A DNA stretch of 64,000 nt from Hydrogenophaga sp. BPS33 (GCF_009859475.1 NZ_CP044549.1:4836001-4900000), one strand, 5' to 3'. Counted from the stretch's first letter, positions 29,642 to 39,811 are shown. Numbers and translations: made by a program. The notes: generated from the sequence alone by a model not told the origin.

Positions 29642-29863
29642 GCCGTTCTCCTGTCAACAACAGCGCCATATCCGACTTGCGCATCCTGATATGCGAGGTC
29701 GCCGCTGGCCACAGACCGGCGGCGCCCCAAGACACCGTTCGAGCTACAGCGTCGAATCCGAGAGCGTGCCCCACTCTTTACCGCGGGAGGCAATTCCAAA
29801 GGAGGAGATCGGGGTCACACTACGGGCTCTCTTCGGCGCGAGGAGAGCAGTTTGAACAATATC
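29642..29863 (-). ncRNA. putative bridge RNA region of the IS110 element
   Basis: In the IS110 group the non-coding left end upstream of the recombinase encodes a bridge RNA of roughly 170-200 nt, with loops that base-pair to target and donor DNA. The ~222 bp here have the expected position and size. They contain several short inverted repeats (GGTCGCCGCTGGCC and nearby GGCGGCGCC). I could not fold the sequence, so the RNA boundaries and guide loops are not defined. The call rests on family knowledge and placement. Confidence 0.45.
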
Positions 29864-29927
29864 AGGAGGAGACCAGGGCGAAGCCCTGGGCGGGGGACAC
29901 CCGCGGAGGCGATCACCCCAGCCACCG
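29864..29927. repeat. palindromic repeat type II, copy 2, right part (split by IS110)
   Basis: It starts AGGAGGAG as the intact inverted core does, then has its own internal hairpin CCAGGGC-GAA-GCCCTGG in place of the CCGCC-type hairpin of the other copies, then the shared CGGGGGACACCCGCGGA. It ends with the outer arm GGCGATCACCCCAGCCACCG, which pairs perfectly with 28606-28625. With the left part it forms one interrupted palindromic unit. Confidence 0.78.
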
Positions 29928-29953
29928 ACGACCGGAGCAACGCCAAAGAAACC

Positions 29954-30694
29954 TCAACTCATCAAAGCTTCGCGCACCGCCGCCAATTGGCGCCGAGAAA
30001 CCGCAAGGCGTTCGTCCACGCCATCCAGGCGCACCGTCCAGCCCTCGCCATCGACCGGGTCGTTGTACTTCTCCACCGCTCGAACCGCCCTGCGCGAGAC
30101 CAGCGCGTTGCGGTGCACACGCACGAACAGGTGCGAATAGCGCTGCTCCAGATCGCTCAGCGCGCCATCGAAGATGTGCTCCTTGTCCGCCGTGCGCACG
30201 GTGATGTACTTCAGTTCGGCCTTGAGGTAGATCACGTCCGACAACGCCACCCGTTCGCTGCGACCCCGCTCCTGGATGATCAGGCTCTCGGGCAAACCGT
30301 TGTCCTGCACTGTATCGGCGGCGCTGCGCATGCGCACCACCTTTTGCAAAGCCTGTTGCAGCCGCTCACGCCGCACCGGCTTGGTGAGGTAGTCCACCGC
30401 TTCGAGTTCGAAGGCGTGCACCGCGTGTTCGGCGTACGCGGTCACGAACACAATGGCCGGCGGCGCAGGCATGCCCCGAAGCGTGGAAGCCAGGGCCATG
30501 CCGTCCACGCCGGGCATGTGGATGTCGAGCATGACCAGATCGCAACCGGTGCGCTGGATCTGGTCCATGGCCTGAACCGCATTGGAGCCCTCGCCCACCA
30601 CGTCGACCCTGGGATCCGTGCATTCGCCCAGCAGCGTGCGCATGCGGGAGCGCGCCAGCGCTTCGTCGTCAACGATCAATACCTTCAGTGTCAT
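29954..30694 (-). CDS. LytTR-family response regulator (AlgR-like)
   Basis: A 246-residue response regulator. The receiver has the acidic pair in VLIVDDEALARSRMR, the phospho-acceptor Asp57 in LVMLDIHMPGVDG, and the conserved Lys in DYLTKPVRRERLQ. The C-terminal LytTR DNA-binding domain (about residues 140-246) includes RVALSDVIYLKAELKYITVR and HLFVRVHRNALVSRRAVRAV. It is 45 bp downstream of the cognate kinase gene. The layout is that of AlgZR pairs in gamma- and betaproteobacteria; targets are not evident. Confidence 0.92.
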   Translation of the reverse strand: MTLKVLIVDDEALARSRMRTLLGECTDPRVDVVGEGSNAVQAMDQIQRTGCDLVMLDIHMPGVDGMALASTLRGMPAPPAIVFVTAYAEHAVHAFELEAVDYLTKPVRRERLQQALQKVVRMRSAADTVQDNGLPESLIIQERGRSERVALSDVIYLKAELKYITVRTADKEHIFDGALSDLEQRYSHLFVRVHRNALVSRRAVRAVEKYNDPVDGEGWTVRLDGVDERLAVSRRQLAAVREALMS

Positions 30695-30739
30695 GTCACG
30701 CTCCGTTGCCTGGGCCGGTCGTTGGGTTCATACCCCCGC

Positions 30740-31801
30740 TTATACCGGTATTTCGAGCCTCACCTGAAACACCCCATTCACCAATGCAGCCTGGAAGTGG
30801 CTCTGCATGTCGTGCAACAGCGTCAGCCGCTGCCGCACGTTGTCCAGCGCCAGCCCATTGCCGCGCCGCCCGCTGCCCGCCGGTACCGTGTTGGTGACCT
30901 TGATCACCACCACGCTACCCCGGCGCTGGGTGCTGATGCGCACCACCGCGCCAGTAGCACTCGGTTCCACGCCGTGTTTCACCGCATTCTCCACCAGTGG
31001 CTGCAGGATGAGGGGCGGCAACTTGGCCTTGGACGCCGTGTCGTCCACGCTCCACTCCACCCGCAGGCGTTCACCGAAACGCACCTGCTCGATCGCCAGG
31101 TAGTGCTCGGCCAGCGCCAGTTCCTGGCGCAAAGGAACCGCTTCCTTGCTGTCGGCCAGAGCGTGGCGAAACAGCTCGCTCAAGTCTTCCAGCAGGCTTT
31201 CGGCCTTGGCCGGCTCCTCGCGCACCAGGGCAATGGCGCTGTTGAGCGTGTTGAACAGAAAATGCGGGCGGATGCGGGCCTGCAGCTCGGCCAGGCGCGC
31301 CGTGGCGCCCGCCGGACCACGCGCCCGCGCGCGCCACATGAGCGCGGCCACCATTACCGCTGCCACCAAGGCCCCCGCTGCGCCGCTGGCCAACCACGGC
31401 GCTTCCTCGGCCAGGGCCATCCACACCAGCAAGCCACAACCGTACAAACCCGACAACGCCCCCAACCCCACGGACGCAGCCCACTGCCCGCCCACGGGCA
31501 ACAGCCCGAGTTGCCGCTTGAGCCCGCAGACGGTGAGCAGCCAGGCCAGCACGGCCGGCAGCGCCGCACCGGTGAAGATCGCCATCTGCGTGATCCAGCC
31601 CAGCAGGCTCGGCGCCACGAACAAGGCCGCCACCGCCACGATGGCCTCCACGAACAGCACCGCGCGCAGCACCGTGCCGACCTGGCAGGTGTCGAACACC
31701 TGGATGCGAGCACGCACGTGCTCGGGCATCTCCGCGATCGGGCGCGCACCGGCCGCATGGGCCAAGTCCTGGAAGGTCGATAAAATTCTGGAGTCTTTCA
31801 T
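30740..31801 (-). CDS. LytS/AlgZ-type sensor histidine kinase
   Basis: A 353-residue membrane kinase. Four hydrophobic segments fill about residues 43-150, followed by the His_kinase domain with the phospho-accepting histidine in LQARIRPHFLFNTLNSAIAL, then an ATPase domain with LVENAVKHGVEPSATGAVV (N box) and GRRGNGLALDNVRQRL (G box). It lacks a large periplasmic sensor. It precedes the LytTR regulator and is divergent from argH, with 142 bp between starts. Confidence 0.91.
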   Translation of the reverse strand: MKDSRILSTFQDLAHAAGARPIAEMPEHVRARIQVFDTCQVGTVLRAVLFVEAIVAVAALFVAPSLLGWITQMAIFTGAALPAVLAWLLTVCGLKRQLGLLPVGGQWAASVGLGALSGLYGCGLLVWMALAEEAPWLASGAAGALVAAVMVAALMWRARARGPAGATARLAELQARIRPHFLFNTLNSAIALVREEPAKAESLLEDLSELFRHALADSKEAVPLRQELALAEHYLAIEQVRFGERLRVEWSVDDTASKAKLPPLILQPLVENAVKHGVEPSATGAVVRISTQRRGSVVVIKVTNTVPAGSGRRGNGLALDNVRQRLTLLHDMQSHFQAALVNGVFQVRLEIPV

Positions 31802-31943
31802 GGGGTGCTCGTCCGTCTTCGGGTCAGTCCCCTGAGGGTCTGTGCAGATCTTGCGCCAAAAACCGGCCCGGGCCCCGTTGGCCCCAGCCCCATCCCGCGC
31901 GGTCCTCCGCTCCTTTCATTTCCCATCCGCCGCTGGCAACACC

Positions 31944-33395
31944 ATGTCTACCAACCAACTCGACAAGAAATCCGAAGCCTGGTCTGCCCTATTCTCAGAG
32001 CCGATGAGCGAGTTGGTCAAGCGCTACACCGCCAGCGTCTTTTTCGACAAACGCCTCTGGCAGGCCGACATCGCCGGCAGCCTCGCCCACGCCGAAATGC
32101 TCGCGCACCAGTCCATCATCGCCACAGCCGACTTGGAGGCCATCCAGCGCGGCATGGCGCAGATCACGGCCGAGATCGAACGCGGCGAGTTCGAGTGGAA
32201 GCTCGACCTGGAAGACGTGCACCTCAACATCGAAGCGCGCCTGACCCAGCTCGTGGGCGATGCGGGCAAACGCCTGCACACCGGGCGCAGCCGCAACGAC
32301 CAGGTCGCCACCGACGTGCGCCTGTGGCTGCGCGGCGAGATCGACCTCATCACCTCCCTGCTCGGCGAGCTGCAGACCGCGCTGGTGGAGGTGGCCGAGA
32401 AGAACGTGGACGTGATCCTGCCCGGCTTCACCCACCTGCAGGTCGCGCAACCGGTGAGCTTCGCGCACCACCTGCTGGCCTATGTGGAGATGTTCTCGCG
32501 CGACGCCGAGCGCCTGGGCGATGTGCGCCGCCGCACCAACCGCCTGCCCCTGGGCAGCGCCGCGCTGGCCGGCACCACCTACCCACTGGACCGTGAACGC
32601 GTGGCCCGCACCCTGGGCATGGTGAACGAGCGTGGCGAGCCGCAGGTGTGCATGAACAGCCTGGACGGCGTGAGCGACCGCGACTTCGCGATCGAATTCA
32701 CCGCCGCCGCCTCGTTGTGCATGGTGCACATCAGCCGCTTCAGCGAAGAACTCATTCTGTGGATGAGCCAGAACTTCGGCTTCGTGAAGATCGCCGACCG
32801 CTTCACCACCGGCTCGTCGATCATGCCGCAGAAGAAAAACCCGGACGTGCCCGAACTCGCGCGCGGCAAGACCGGCCGCGTGGTGGGCCACCTCATGGGC
32901 CTGATCACGCTCATGAAAGGCCAGCCCCTGGCCTACAACAAGGACAACCAGGAAGACAAGGAGCCGCTGTTCGATACGGTCGACACGCTCAAGGACACGC
33001 TGCGCATCTTCAGCGAAATGGTGGGCGGGCAGGTGAACCCGGCCTCCGGCCAGAAGGAAGGCGGCATCACGGTGAACGCATTGGCGATGGAAGAAGCGGC
33101 CAAGAAGGGCTACGCCACCGCCACCGACCTGGCCGACTACCTGGTGAAGAAGGGCCTGCCGTTTCGCGACGCCCACGAAACCGTCGCGCACGCGGTCAAG
33201 GCGGCTGTGTCGCACAACTGCGACCTCTCCGAACTGCCGCTGGCAGTGCTGCAGGGTTTCCACGCGTCGATCGAGAAGGACGTGTACGAATGCCTGAGCC
33301 TGCGGGGCAGCCTGGAAGCGCGCAACACCTTGGGCGGCACGGCGCCGGCACAGGTGCGCGCGCAGATTGCGCGGCACCGCAAGCGCCTGGGCTAA
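31944..33395 (+). CDS. argH: argininosuccinate lyase
   Basis: A 483-residue fumarase-superfamily enzyme that splits argininosuccinate into arginine and fumarate. The superfamily signature is [20 protein letters not shown] near residue 290; [20 protein letters not shown] and [20 protein letters not shown] are also typical. The start [13 protein letters not shown] at 31944 was chosen over an in-frame ATG at 31842, whose extra residues are atypical for ArgH. It converges on a small DUF4124 gene. Confidence 0.96.
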   Translation: MSTNQLDKKSEAWSALFSEPMSELVKRYTASVFFDKRLWQADIAGSLAHAEMLAHQSIIATADLEAIQRGMAQITAEIERGEFEWKLDLEDVHLNIEARLTQLVGDAGKRLHTGRSRNDQVATDVRLWLRGEIDLITSLLGELQTALVEVAEKNVDVILPGFTHLQVAQPVSFAHHLLAYVEMFSRDAERLGDVRRRTNRLPLGSAALAGTTYPLDRERVARTLGMVNERGEPQVCMNSLDGVSDRDFAIEFTAAASLCMVHISRFSEELILWMSQNFGFVKIADRFTTGSSIMPQKKNPDVPELARGKTGRVVGHLMGLITLMKGQPLAYNKDNQEDKEPLFDTVDTLKDTLRIFSEMVGGQVNPASGQKEGGITVNALAMEEAAKKGYATATDLADYLVKKGLPFRDAHETVAHAVKAAVSHNCDLSELPLAVLQGFHASIEKDVYECLSLRGSLEARNTLGGTAPAQVRAQIARHRKRLG

Positions 33396-33462
33396 GGCTG
33401 CCGCGCAGGCGACGCGTCGATGGTCGACTGCGCGTTGACCGTTGACGGGCTCGGTTTCCTCC

Positions 33463-33786
33463 TCAGGTACAAGGATCAGGCCGCGGCACCTCGGTGCAAT
33501 ACTGGTAGGCCTCGGGCTTGAGGCCACCGCCGACCACGCGGTACTGGTCGAAGCAGGCAGCGCTGGCCAGGTAGCGGTGCCATTTCGCCTCGCAGGCGCT
33601 GGTGCCGCGCGGCAGGGGCGCGTTGGCGGGCACAGCGTTGGCCCGGTAGCGCTCGGGAACCCAGGTGCCATACACCACCTGGCCATATTCGTCCGTCCAC
33701 CGGAACACCTCGGCCGGCTGCGCCCAACCCGGCATGGCCAGCATCAGGGCGAGCGCGAGAACGGGAGCAAGGAACGGGCGGCTCAT
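33463..33786 (-). CDS. DUF4124 domain-containing exported protein
   Basis: A 107-residue secreted protein. The signal peptide is MSRPFLAPVLALALMLAMPG followed by WAQPA, with cleavage probably after it. The DUF4124 core is VFRWTDEYGQVVYGTWVPER, a short WTD-x-x-G-x-x-x-Y motif. Two cysteine pairs in the second half (SACEAKWH, SAACFDQY, QYCTE, DPCT) suggest periplasmic disulfides. The function of DUF4124 is unknown. It stands alone between convergent argH and the divergent macroglobulin gene. Confidence 0.82.
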   Translation of the reverse strand: MSRPFLAPVLALALMLAMPGWAQPAEVFRWTDEYGQVVYGTWVPERYRANAVPANAPLPRGTSACEAKWHRYLASAACFDQYRVVGGGLKPEAYQYCTEVPRPDPCT

Positions 33787-33877
33787 GGGGATTGGGATGG
33801 TGCCACGGTCTCACGGTTCCCGCCATTCGTCCACCCGTCTTTTCAAGCTACGCTTGGCGCTTGTCATGGAGGAAGCC

Positions 33878-36800
33878 TTGAACAAGATCCTGTCTCGTTT
33901 TGTCGCCATCGCCCTGCTCGCCGCTGCCCTGCCGGCGTCCGCGTTGCAGATCGTCAGCACCTCTCCCAAGGGCGAGGTCTCCCGGGTCCGCCAGGTCGTC
34001 GTGAAGTTCGACGAGGCCGCCGTCACGTTCGGCGACCCGAAAGCCCCCGCACCCGTCTCGCTCAGCTGCAGCGACGCACAGGCCACGCAAGGCAACGGCC
34101 GCTGGGTCAACGAACGCGAATGGGCCTTTGAATTCGAGAACGACCTGCCTCCAGGCGTGCGCTGCACGGTGCAGGTCAGGAGCGGCTTCAAGTCGCCCAA
34201 GGGCGCAGAGCTGGCGGTGTCGCGCTTCGCCTTCAACACCGGCGGGCCTTTCGTGCAGCAGGTGCGCCCCGGTGCTTCCTCGCGCATCGACGAGGAACAG
34301 TACTTCGTATTGCGGCTCAACGGCGCGGCGACACCGGCCAGCGTGCAATCGAACGTCTGGTGCGCAGTGGAAGGACTGGGCGAGCGCGTGCCGGTGCGGC
34401 TCATCGACGGCGACGAGCGCGCCGCGCTGCTCAAGGCCAACGGCTGGGACAAGGCCGCCACCCAGGAGCCGCAACGCCACCTGACGCTGGCGTGCAACCG
34501 ACGCCTCACGCCGGACACCAAGATGTCCCTCGTGTTCGGCAAGGGCGTGGCCACACCCTCGGGCGTCGCGAATTCGGTCGAAAGGCGCTTCAACTTCCAG
34601 GTGCGCGAAGCCTTCACCGTGGGCTTCAACTGCGAGCGTGAAAATGCGCAGGCCGCGTGCCTGCCGATCCGGCCGATGTCGCTGAACTTCAACGCGCCGG
34701 TGCCGCGCAAGCTGGCAGAGGGCATCCGACTGAAGTCGCAGCGGCAGACGCACAAGCCGGCGTTCGAGGACGACAACGCCGACGGCGACAGCGTGGTCTC
34801 TTCGGTGTCTTTCAAGCCGCCGTTCGGCGAGAGCGCCGCGTTCACCGTGGAACTGCAGAAAGACTTCCAGGACGCCGCCGGGCGCAACGCGGTCAACGCC
34901 GACAGCTTCCCACTGGCCGTGTCCACCGGCCCCATGCCGCCCCTGGCCAAGTTCGCCGCCGCACCCTTCGGCATTGTCGAGCGCTTCGCCGAGCCCGGCG
35001 GCACGCCCCTGCTGCCGGTGACCCTGCGCAAAGTGGAAGCCGCGCTGAAGGTGCAAGGGCTCGCGCCGGGCCAGGTGAACGCGCTGCAGCCCAGGAGCGA
35101 CGCGGAGATCATCGCCTGGTTCCGCAAGCTGCGGCGCTACGACCAGTTCAACGTCACGCGCGAACAGGCGCGCGCCGACACCGTCGGCCCGCTGCCCAAG
35201 GCACTGGAAGAGCGGGACGAACGCTGGGTGGAGTCGCGCGCGGTCTCGCTGCTCAAAGGCAAGCCCGGCGTCAAGGCGATGGACCTGCCCCAACCCGCCA
35301 GCAACGATCCGCGCCCCTTCGAGGTGGTGGGCATTCCGCTCACGCCCGGCTTCCATGTGGTGGAGATCGCTTCGCCCGCGCTCGGCGGCTCGCTGCTGGA
35401 TCCGCGCTATGGCGCGCAACGCACGATGTATGTGCGCACCTCGGCCCTGGTGACCAACCTGGGCGTGCACTTCAAGCTCGGCCGCGAGAACGCGCTGGCC
35501 TGGGTGACCACGCTGGACAAGGGCAAGCCCGCAGCGGGTGCGCTCGTGCGCGTGTCTGACTGCACCGGCAAGGAGATCGCCACCGGCACCACCAACGCGC
35601 AAGGCGTGGTGGACTTGAAGGGCGTGCCTCCGCAGGCGCCCTACTGCGACAGCGAGGACGGCGCGAGCACCCAGGCCTATTTCGTGAGCGCGCGCCTGAA
35701 AGACGGCGCGGTGGACGACATGGCCTTCACCTGGAGCGACTGGTACCGCGGCATCGAACCCTGGCGCTTCAACCACCCCACCAGCCGCGAAGCCCGCCCC
35801 GACGAGCGCGCCCACACGGTGTTCGACCGCACGCTGCTGCGCGCCGGCGAGACGGTGTCGATGAAGCACCTCATCCGCACCGAAACCAGCCAGGGCTTCG
35901 GCCTGCCGCAAACCTTGCCCGATACCCTGATGGTCACGCACACCGGCAGTGGTCAGCAATACACGCAGGCCGTGGCCTGGCGCAAGACGGCCACCGGCGG
36001 CCAGAGCGCGGACAGCACGTTTGCCGTGCCCGCCAGCGCCAAGCTGGGCCGCTACGAGGTGATGCTCAAGAGCCAGGACGACAACGAACGCCAGTACGGC
36101 ACGGGGGAATTCCGCGTCGAAGAGTTCCGCCTGCCGGTGTTAGAAGGCCGCATCGCGCCTGAAGAAAAACAGGCGCTGGTCAATGTGAAGGCGGTGCCGA
36201 CGCAGTTGCAGGTCAACTACGTCTCGGGCGGCGGCGCGGCCAACCTGCCGGTGCGCGTGTCGGCCCTGGTGCGCAACAAGTTCCTGAGCTTCAACGACTT
36301 CGAAGGTTTCAGCTTCCAGCCGCCCCGCGCCGACGGCAGCGCGGGCGATGAGGAAGGTGAAGAAGAGGCCAGCGCTTCGCAGGACCAGCGCGTGATCGCG
36401 GACAAGCTGCCCCTCACGCTGGACCGCAATGGCGCGGGCAAGCTCACCATCGACCAGGTGCCCACCGCGCCGCAACCGCAGGAGCTGCTGCTCGAAGCCA
36501 CTTACGCCGACCCCAATGGCGAGGTGCAGACGCTGCGCAGCGTCTCCACCGTGTGGCCCGCTCAAGTGGTGGCGGGCATCAAGACCGAGGGTTGGGTGTC
36601 GGCCAGCCAGAAGATCCAGTTCCAGGCCCTGGCGCTGGACCTCGCGGGCAAGCCCGCGGCCGGCGTGGCGCTGGACGTGAAGGCGCTGGCGCACATCACC
36701 ACCACCAGCCGCAAGCGCATGGTGGGCGGCTTCTACACCTACGACAACAAGACCGAAACCAAGGACCTCGGCTCGGTCTGCAGCGGCAAGAGCGATGCGC

Positions 36801-39800
36801 GCGGCCTGCTGTTGTGCGAGACCCGGCTGGGCGAACCGGGCGAGGTGGAACTGATCGTGACCGCCAAGGACGCCTCGGGCCGCAGCATCCAGGCCGCCAG
36901 TGCCGTCTACGTGACGCGCCAGGGCGAGCTCTGGTTCGGCGGCGAGAACCACGACCGAATCGACCTGCTGCCCGAGAAGAAAACCTACCAACCCGGCGAG
37001 ACCGCGAAGTTCCAGGTGCGCATGCCGTTCCGCTTCGCCACCGCGCTGCTCACGGTGGAGCGCGAAGGCATCATCGAATCGCAGGTAGTGCAACTCAACG
37101 GGCAGGACCCGACCGTGCAGCTCAAGATCCAGGAGAGCTGGGGACCGAACGTGTACGTGAGCGTGCTGGCCCTGCGCGGCCGGCTGCGCGAGGTGCCGTG
37201 GTACTCGTTCTTCACCTGGGGCTACAAGGCGCCGCGCGAATGGTGGACTGCGTTCTGGCATGAAGGCCGCGAATACGTGGCGCCGACCACCCTGGTCGAC
37301 CTGAGCAAACCCGCTTTCCGCCTCGGCGTGGCCGAGATCCGCGTGGGCACCCAGGCGCACCAACTCGCCGTGAGCGTGAAGGCCGACCAGGAAAGTTACC
37401 CCGTGCGCGGGCAAGCAAAGGTCACCATCAGCGCGAAGCTGCCCAATGGCCAGCCCGCCGCGCACGCGGAGGTGGCGCTGGCCGCCGTGGACCAGGCCCT
37501 GCTCGAACTCATGCCCAACCGCAGCTGGAACCTGCTGGATGCGATGCTGCAGCAACGCGCCTGGGGCGTGGAGACGTCGACCGCGCAAATGGAAATCATC
37601 GGCCGGCGGCACTACGGCCGCAAAGCCGTGCCCGCGGGCGGCGGTGGCGGCAAGAGCGGCACGCGCGAACTGCTCGACACCTTGCTGCTCTGGAACCCCA
37701 AGGTGGCGCTGGACGCGAAGGGCCAGGCGGTCGTGACGGTGCCGCTCAACGACGCGCTCACCACCTTCCAGATCGTCGCCGTGGTGGACATGGGCACGGG
37801 CCTCTTCGGCACCGGCCAGACCAGCGTGCGCGCCACGCAGGACCTGCAAATCATCAGCGGCCTGCCGCCGCTGGTGCGCGAAGACGACCAGTTCCGCGCG
37901 CAACTCACCTTGCGCAACACGACGCAGAAGGCCATGAAGGTCGAGGTGTCGCCACGCGCCACCTTGCTCACGCTGGCACCGCAGACGCTGGACATTCCCG
38001 CGGGCGAAGCCCGTGAAGTGGCCTGGAACGTGACCGCCCCCGCGCAGTTGGCGCTCGCGCGGGCCGAAGCCATCCTGTGGGAAATCGAAGCCAAGGACAC
38101 CCTGGGCGGTGCCAGGGACGCGCTCAAGGCGAGCCAGCGCATCGTGCCGGCCGTGCCGCTCTCGGTGCAGCAGGCCACGCTGGTGCAGGTCGATGGCGCG
38201 TTCCAGCTCGGCGCCAGTGCGCCGGCAGGCGCACTGGCCGGCCGGGGCGGCTTGAAGCTCGCGCTGCAGCCCAAGCTGGGGGAAGGCCTGCCCGGCGTGC
38301 GCGACTGGTTCGCCAACTACCCCTTCGTCTGCCTGGAGCAAAAAACCAGCAAGGCCATCGGCCTGCGCGATGCCCAACTGTGGCAAGGCGTGGTGACGCA
38401 ACTGCCCAGCTACCTGGATGCCGACGGCCTGGCCACCTACTTCCCGCCGCGCGAAGGCGATGGCAGCCGGGGCAGCGACATCCTGACCGCCTACCTGCTC
38501 GCGGCCACGCACGAGGCCTCGGCCATCGACCCGGCCTTCGGCCTGCCCGACGACGCCCGCGCGCCGATGGAGCGCGGCCTGATCGCCTTCGTCGAAGGCC
38601 GCATCACGCGCGAGTTCTGGAGCCCGCGCAAGGACCTGGACGTGCGCAAACTGGCGGCCCTCGAAGCGCTGTCGCGGTACGGCAAGGCGCAGGGCCGCAT
38701 GGCCGGCAGCATCACGATCGCGCCCAACCAATGGCCCACCAGCGCGGTGATCGACTGGATCAACATCTTGAAGCGCGTGGCCGACGTGCCCCAGCGCGAA
38801 CAGCGCCTGGGCGAGGCCATGCAGGTGCTGCGCGCGCGCCTGAGCCACCAGGGCACCAAGCTCGTGTTCAGCACCGAGCGCGACGACTACTGGTGGTGGC
38901 TCATGGCCAACGGCGACGTGAACACCGCGCGCCTGCTGCTCACCGTGATGGACGACCCGGCCTGGCAGGACGACATGGGCCGCCTGGCCAGCGGCTTCAT
39001 CGGCCGCCAGCAGAACGGCGCCTGGCACACCACCACCGCCAACCTGTGGGGTGGCTTGGCGCTGGAGAAGTTCTCCGCCAAGTTCGAGGCCACGCCGGTG
39101 GCCGGCGTGACGCGCGCCACCCTGGGCACCTCGTCAGCGAACATCGACTGGGCCAAGGTCGAGCGGGTGAAGAGCAGCGACGCCAGCGGCGCTGCGCACC
39201 AGACCACCGGGTTCGGCGCGCCGGCCAGTCCTGGCCAACTGAGGAACAACACCGGCTTCCTGCCCTGGAAGGCCGATGGCGGTGCCGACACGCTGCAGGT
39301 GGTGCACCAGGGCGCGGGCAAGCCCTGGCTCACGCTGCAGTCGCTCGCCGCCGTGCCGCTCAAGGCGCCGTTCAGCGCGGGCTACACGATCAAGAAGAGC
39401 ATCACGCCGGTGGAGCAGGCGGTCAGCGGCCAGTACACGCGCGGCGACGTGCTGCGCGTGTCGCTGGAAGTCAATGCCTCGGCCGACATGACCTGGGTCG
39501 CGGTGACCGACCCGATCCCCGGCGGCGCGACCATTCTGGGCGGCGGCCTGGGGCGCGATTCGCAGATCGCCACCTCGGGCGAAAAACGGGCGTCGGGCAA
39601 CGCCTGGCCGGCCTTCGAAGAACGCAGCTTCGAGGCCTACCGCGGCTACTACGAGTACGTGCCCAAGGGCGTGTTGAAGATGGAATACACCGTGCGCCTG
39701 AACAACGTGGGCGACTTCGCGCTGCCGCCCAGCCGCGTGGAAGCGCTGTACGCGCCCGAGATGTTCGGCGAGGCCCCGAACGCGCGCGTGAAAGTGGAGG

Positions 39801-39811
39801 CCGCACGGTGA
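33878..39811 (+). CDS. alpha-2-macroglobulin family protein (YfhM-like)
   Basis: A ~1977-residue periplasmic protein of the bacterial alpha-2-macroglobulin family, thought to trap attacking proteases. A TTG start at 33878 has GGAGG five bases upstream and gives MNKILSRFVAIALLAAALPA, a good signal peptide; the ATG at 33866 has no ribosome site. Serial macroglobulin domains fill the first two thirds; the thioester motif CLEQ (PFVCLEQKTSKAIGLRD, near residue 1485) is intact. Unlike E. coli YfhM there is no lipobox cysteine. A GGGGGKSG loop near 37640 may be in the bait region. Its stop overlaps the pbpC GTG start. Confidence 0.92.
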   Translation: MNKILSRFVAIALLAAALPASALQIVSTSPKGEVSRVRQVVVKFDEAAVTFGDPKAPAPVSLSCSDAQATQGNGRWVNEREWAFEFENDLPPGVRCTVQVRSGFKSPKGAELAVSRFAFNTGGPFVQQVRPGASSRIDEEQYFVLRLNGAATPASVQSNVWCAVEGLGERVPVRLIDGDERAALLKANGWDKAATQEPQRHLTLACNRRLTPDTKMSLVFGKGVATPSGVANSVERRFNFQVREAFTVGFNCERENAQAACLPIRPMSLNFNAPVPRKLAEGIRLKSQRQTHKPAFEDDNADGDSVVSSVSFKPPFGESAAFTVELQKDFQDAAGRNAVNADSFPLAVSTGPMPPLAKFAAAPFGIVERFAEPGGTPLLPVTLRKVEAALKVQGLAPGQVNALQPRSDAEIIAWFRKLRRYDQFNVTREQARADTVGPLPKALEERDERWVESRAVSLLKGKPGVKAMDLPQPASNDPRPFEVVGIPLTPGFHVVEIASPALGGSLLDPRYGAQRTMYVRTSALVTNLGVHFKLGRENALAWVTTLDKGKPAAGALVRVSDCTGKEIATGTTNAQGVVDLKGVPPQAPYCDSEDGASTQAYFVSARLKDGAVDDMAFTWSDWYRGIEPWRFNHPTSREARPDERAHTVFDRTLLRAGETVSMKHLIRTETSQGFGLPQTLPDTLMVTHTGSGQQYTQAVAWRKTATGGQSADSTFAVPASAKLGRYEVMLKSQDDNERQYGTGEFRVEEFRLPVLEGRIAPEEKQALVNVKAVPTQLQVNYVSGGGAANLPVRVSALVRNKFLSFNDFEGFSFQPPRADGSAGDEEGEEEASASQDQRVIADKLPLTLDRNGAGKLTIDQVPTAPQPQELLLEATYADPNGEVQTLRSVSTVWPAQVVAGIKTEGWVSASQKIQFQALALDLAGKPAAGVALDVKALAHITTTSRKRMVGGFYTYDNKTETKDLGSVCSGKSDARGLLLCETRLGEPGEVELIVTAKDASGRSIQAASAVYVTRQGELWFGGENHDRIDLLPEKKTYQPGETAKFQVRMPFRFATALLTVEREGIIESQVVQLNGQDPTVQLKIQESWGPNVYVSVLALRGRLREVPWYSFFTWGYKAPREWWTAFWHEGREYVAPTTLVDLSKPAFRLGVAEIRVGTQAHQLAVSVKADQESYPVRGQAKVTISAKLPNGQPAAHAEVALAAVDQALLELMPNRSWNLLDAMLQQRAWGVETSTAQMEIIGRRHYGRKAVPAGGGGGKSGTRELLDTLLLWNPKVALDAKGQAVVTVPLNDALTTFQIVAVVDMGTGLFGTGQTSVRATQDLQIISGLPPLVREDDQFRAQLTLRNTTQKAMKVEVSPRATLLTLAPQTLDIPAGEAREVAWNVTAPAQLALARAEAILWEIEAKDTLGGARDALKASQRIVPAVPLSVQQATLVQVDGAFQLGASAPAGALAGRGGLKLALQPKLGEGLPGVRDWFANYPFVCLEQKTSKAIGLRDAQLWQGVVTQLPSYLDADGLATYFPPREGDGSRGSDILTAYLLAATHEASAIDPAFGLPDDARAPMERGLIAFVEGRITREFWSPRKDLDVRKLAALEALSRYGKAQGRMAGSITIAPNQWPTSAVIDWINILKRVADVPQREQRLGEAMQVLRARLSHQGTKLVFSTERDDYWWWLMANGDVNTARLLLTVMDDPAWQDDMGRLASGFIGRQQNGAWHTTTANLWGGLALEKFSAKFEATPVAGVTRATLGTSSANIDWAKVERVKSSDASGAAHQTTGFGAPASPGQLRNNTGFLPWKADGGADTLQVVHQGAGKPWLTLQSLAAVPLKAPFSAGYTIKKSITPVEQAVSGQYTRGDVLRVSLEVNASADMTWVAVTDPIPGGATILGGGLGRDSQIATSGEKRASGNAWPAFEERSFEAYRGYYEYVPKGVLKMEYTVRLNNVGDFALPPSRVEALYAPEMFGEAPNARVKVEAAR

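Larger units (their letters stand above)
28640..29863 (-). mobile_element. IS110-family insertion sequence inside a type II repeat
   Basis: About 1.22 kb, read leftward: ~222 bp non-coding left end, transposase gene, ~15 bp right end. The boundaries come from the interrupted repeat: the core stops after GTAAAG at 28639 and resumes with AGGAGGAG at 29864. The dinucleotide AG (CT in the element's orientation) is present at both junctions, as expected for an IS110 core. There are no long terminal inverted repeats, as is normal for the IS110 group. Insertion into a palindromic intergenic repeat parallels IS621, which targets REP elements. Confidence 0.8.

Noticed and set aside
28637..29739. Direct repeat AAGACACCGTT at 28637 and 29729 as possible IS110 ends
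   Set aside because: The interrupted type II repeat places the right junction at 29864 instead, and ends at 29729 would leave a non-coding end too short for the family.
36140..39028. A 962-codon open frame antisense to the alpha-2-macroglobulin gene
   Set aside because: It is a GC-bias shadow of the real gene: a His/Arg/Ala-rich product with no domain, no start context, and the opposite strand has a complete protein family match.
38077..39807. Apparent N-terminal extension of pbpC, joining it to a frame inside the macroglobulin gene
   Set aside because: The extension is out-of-frame shadow sequence of the macroglobulin gene; PbpC has a normal signal anchor starting at the GTG at 39808.
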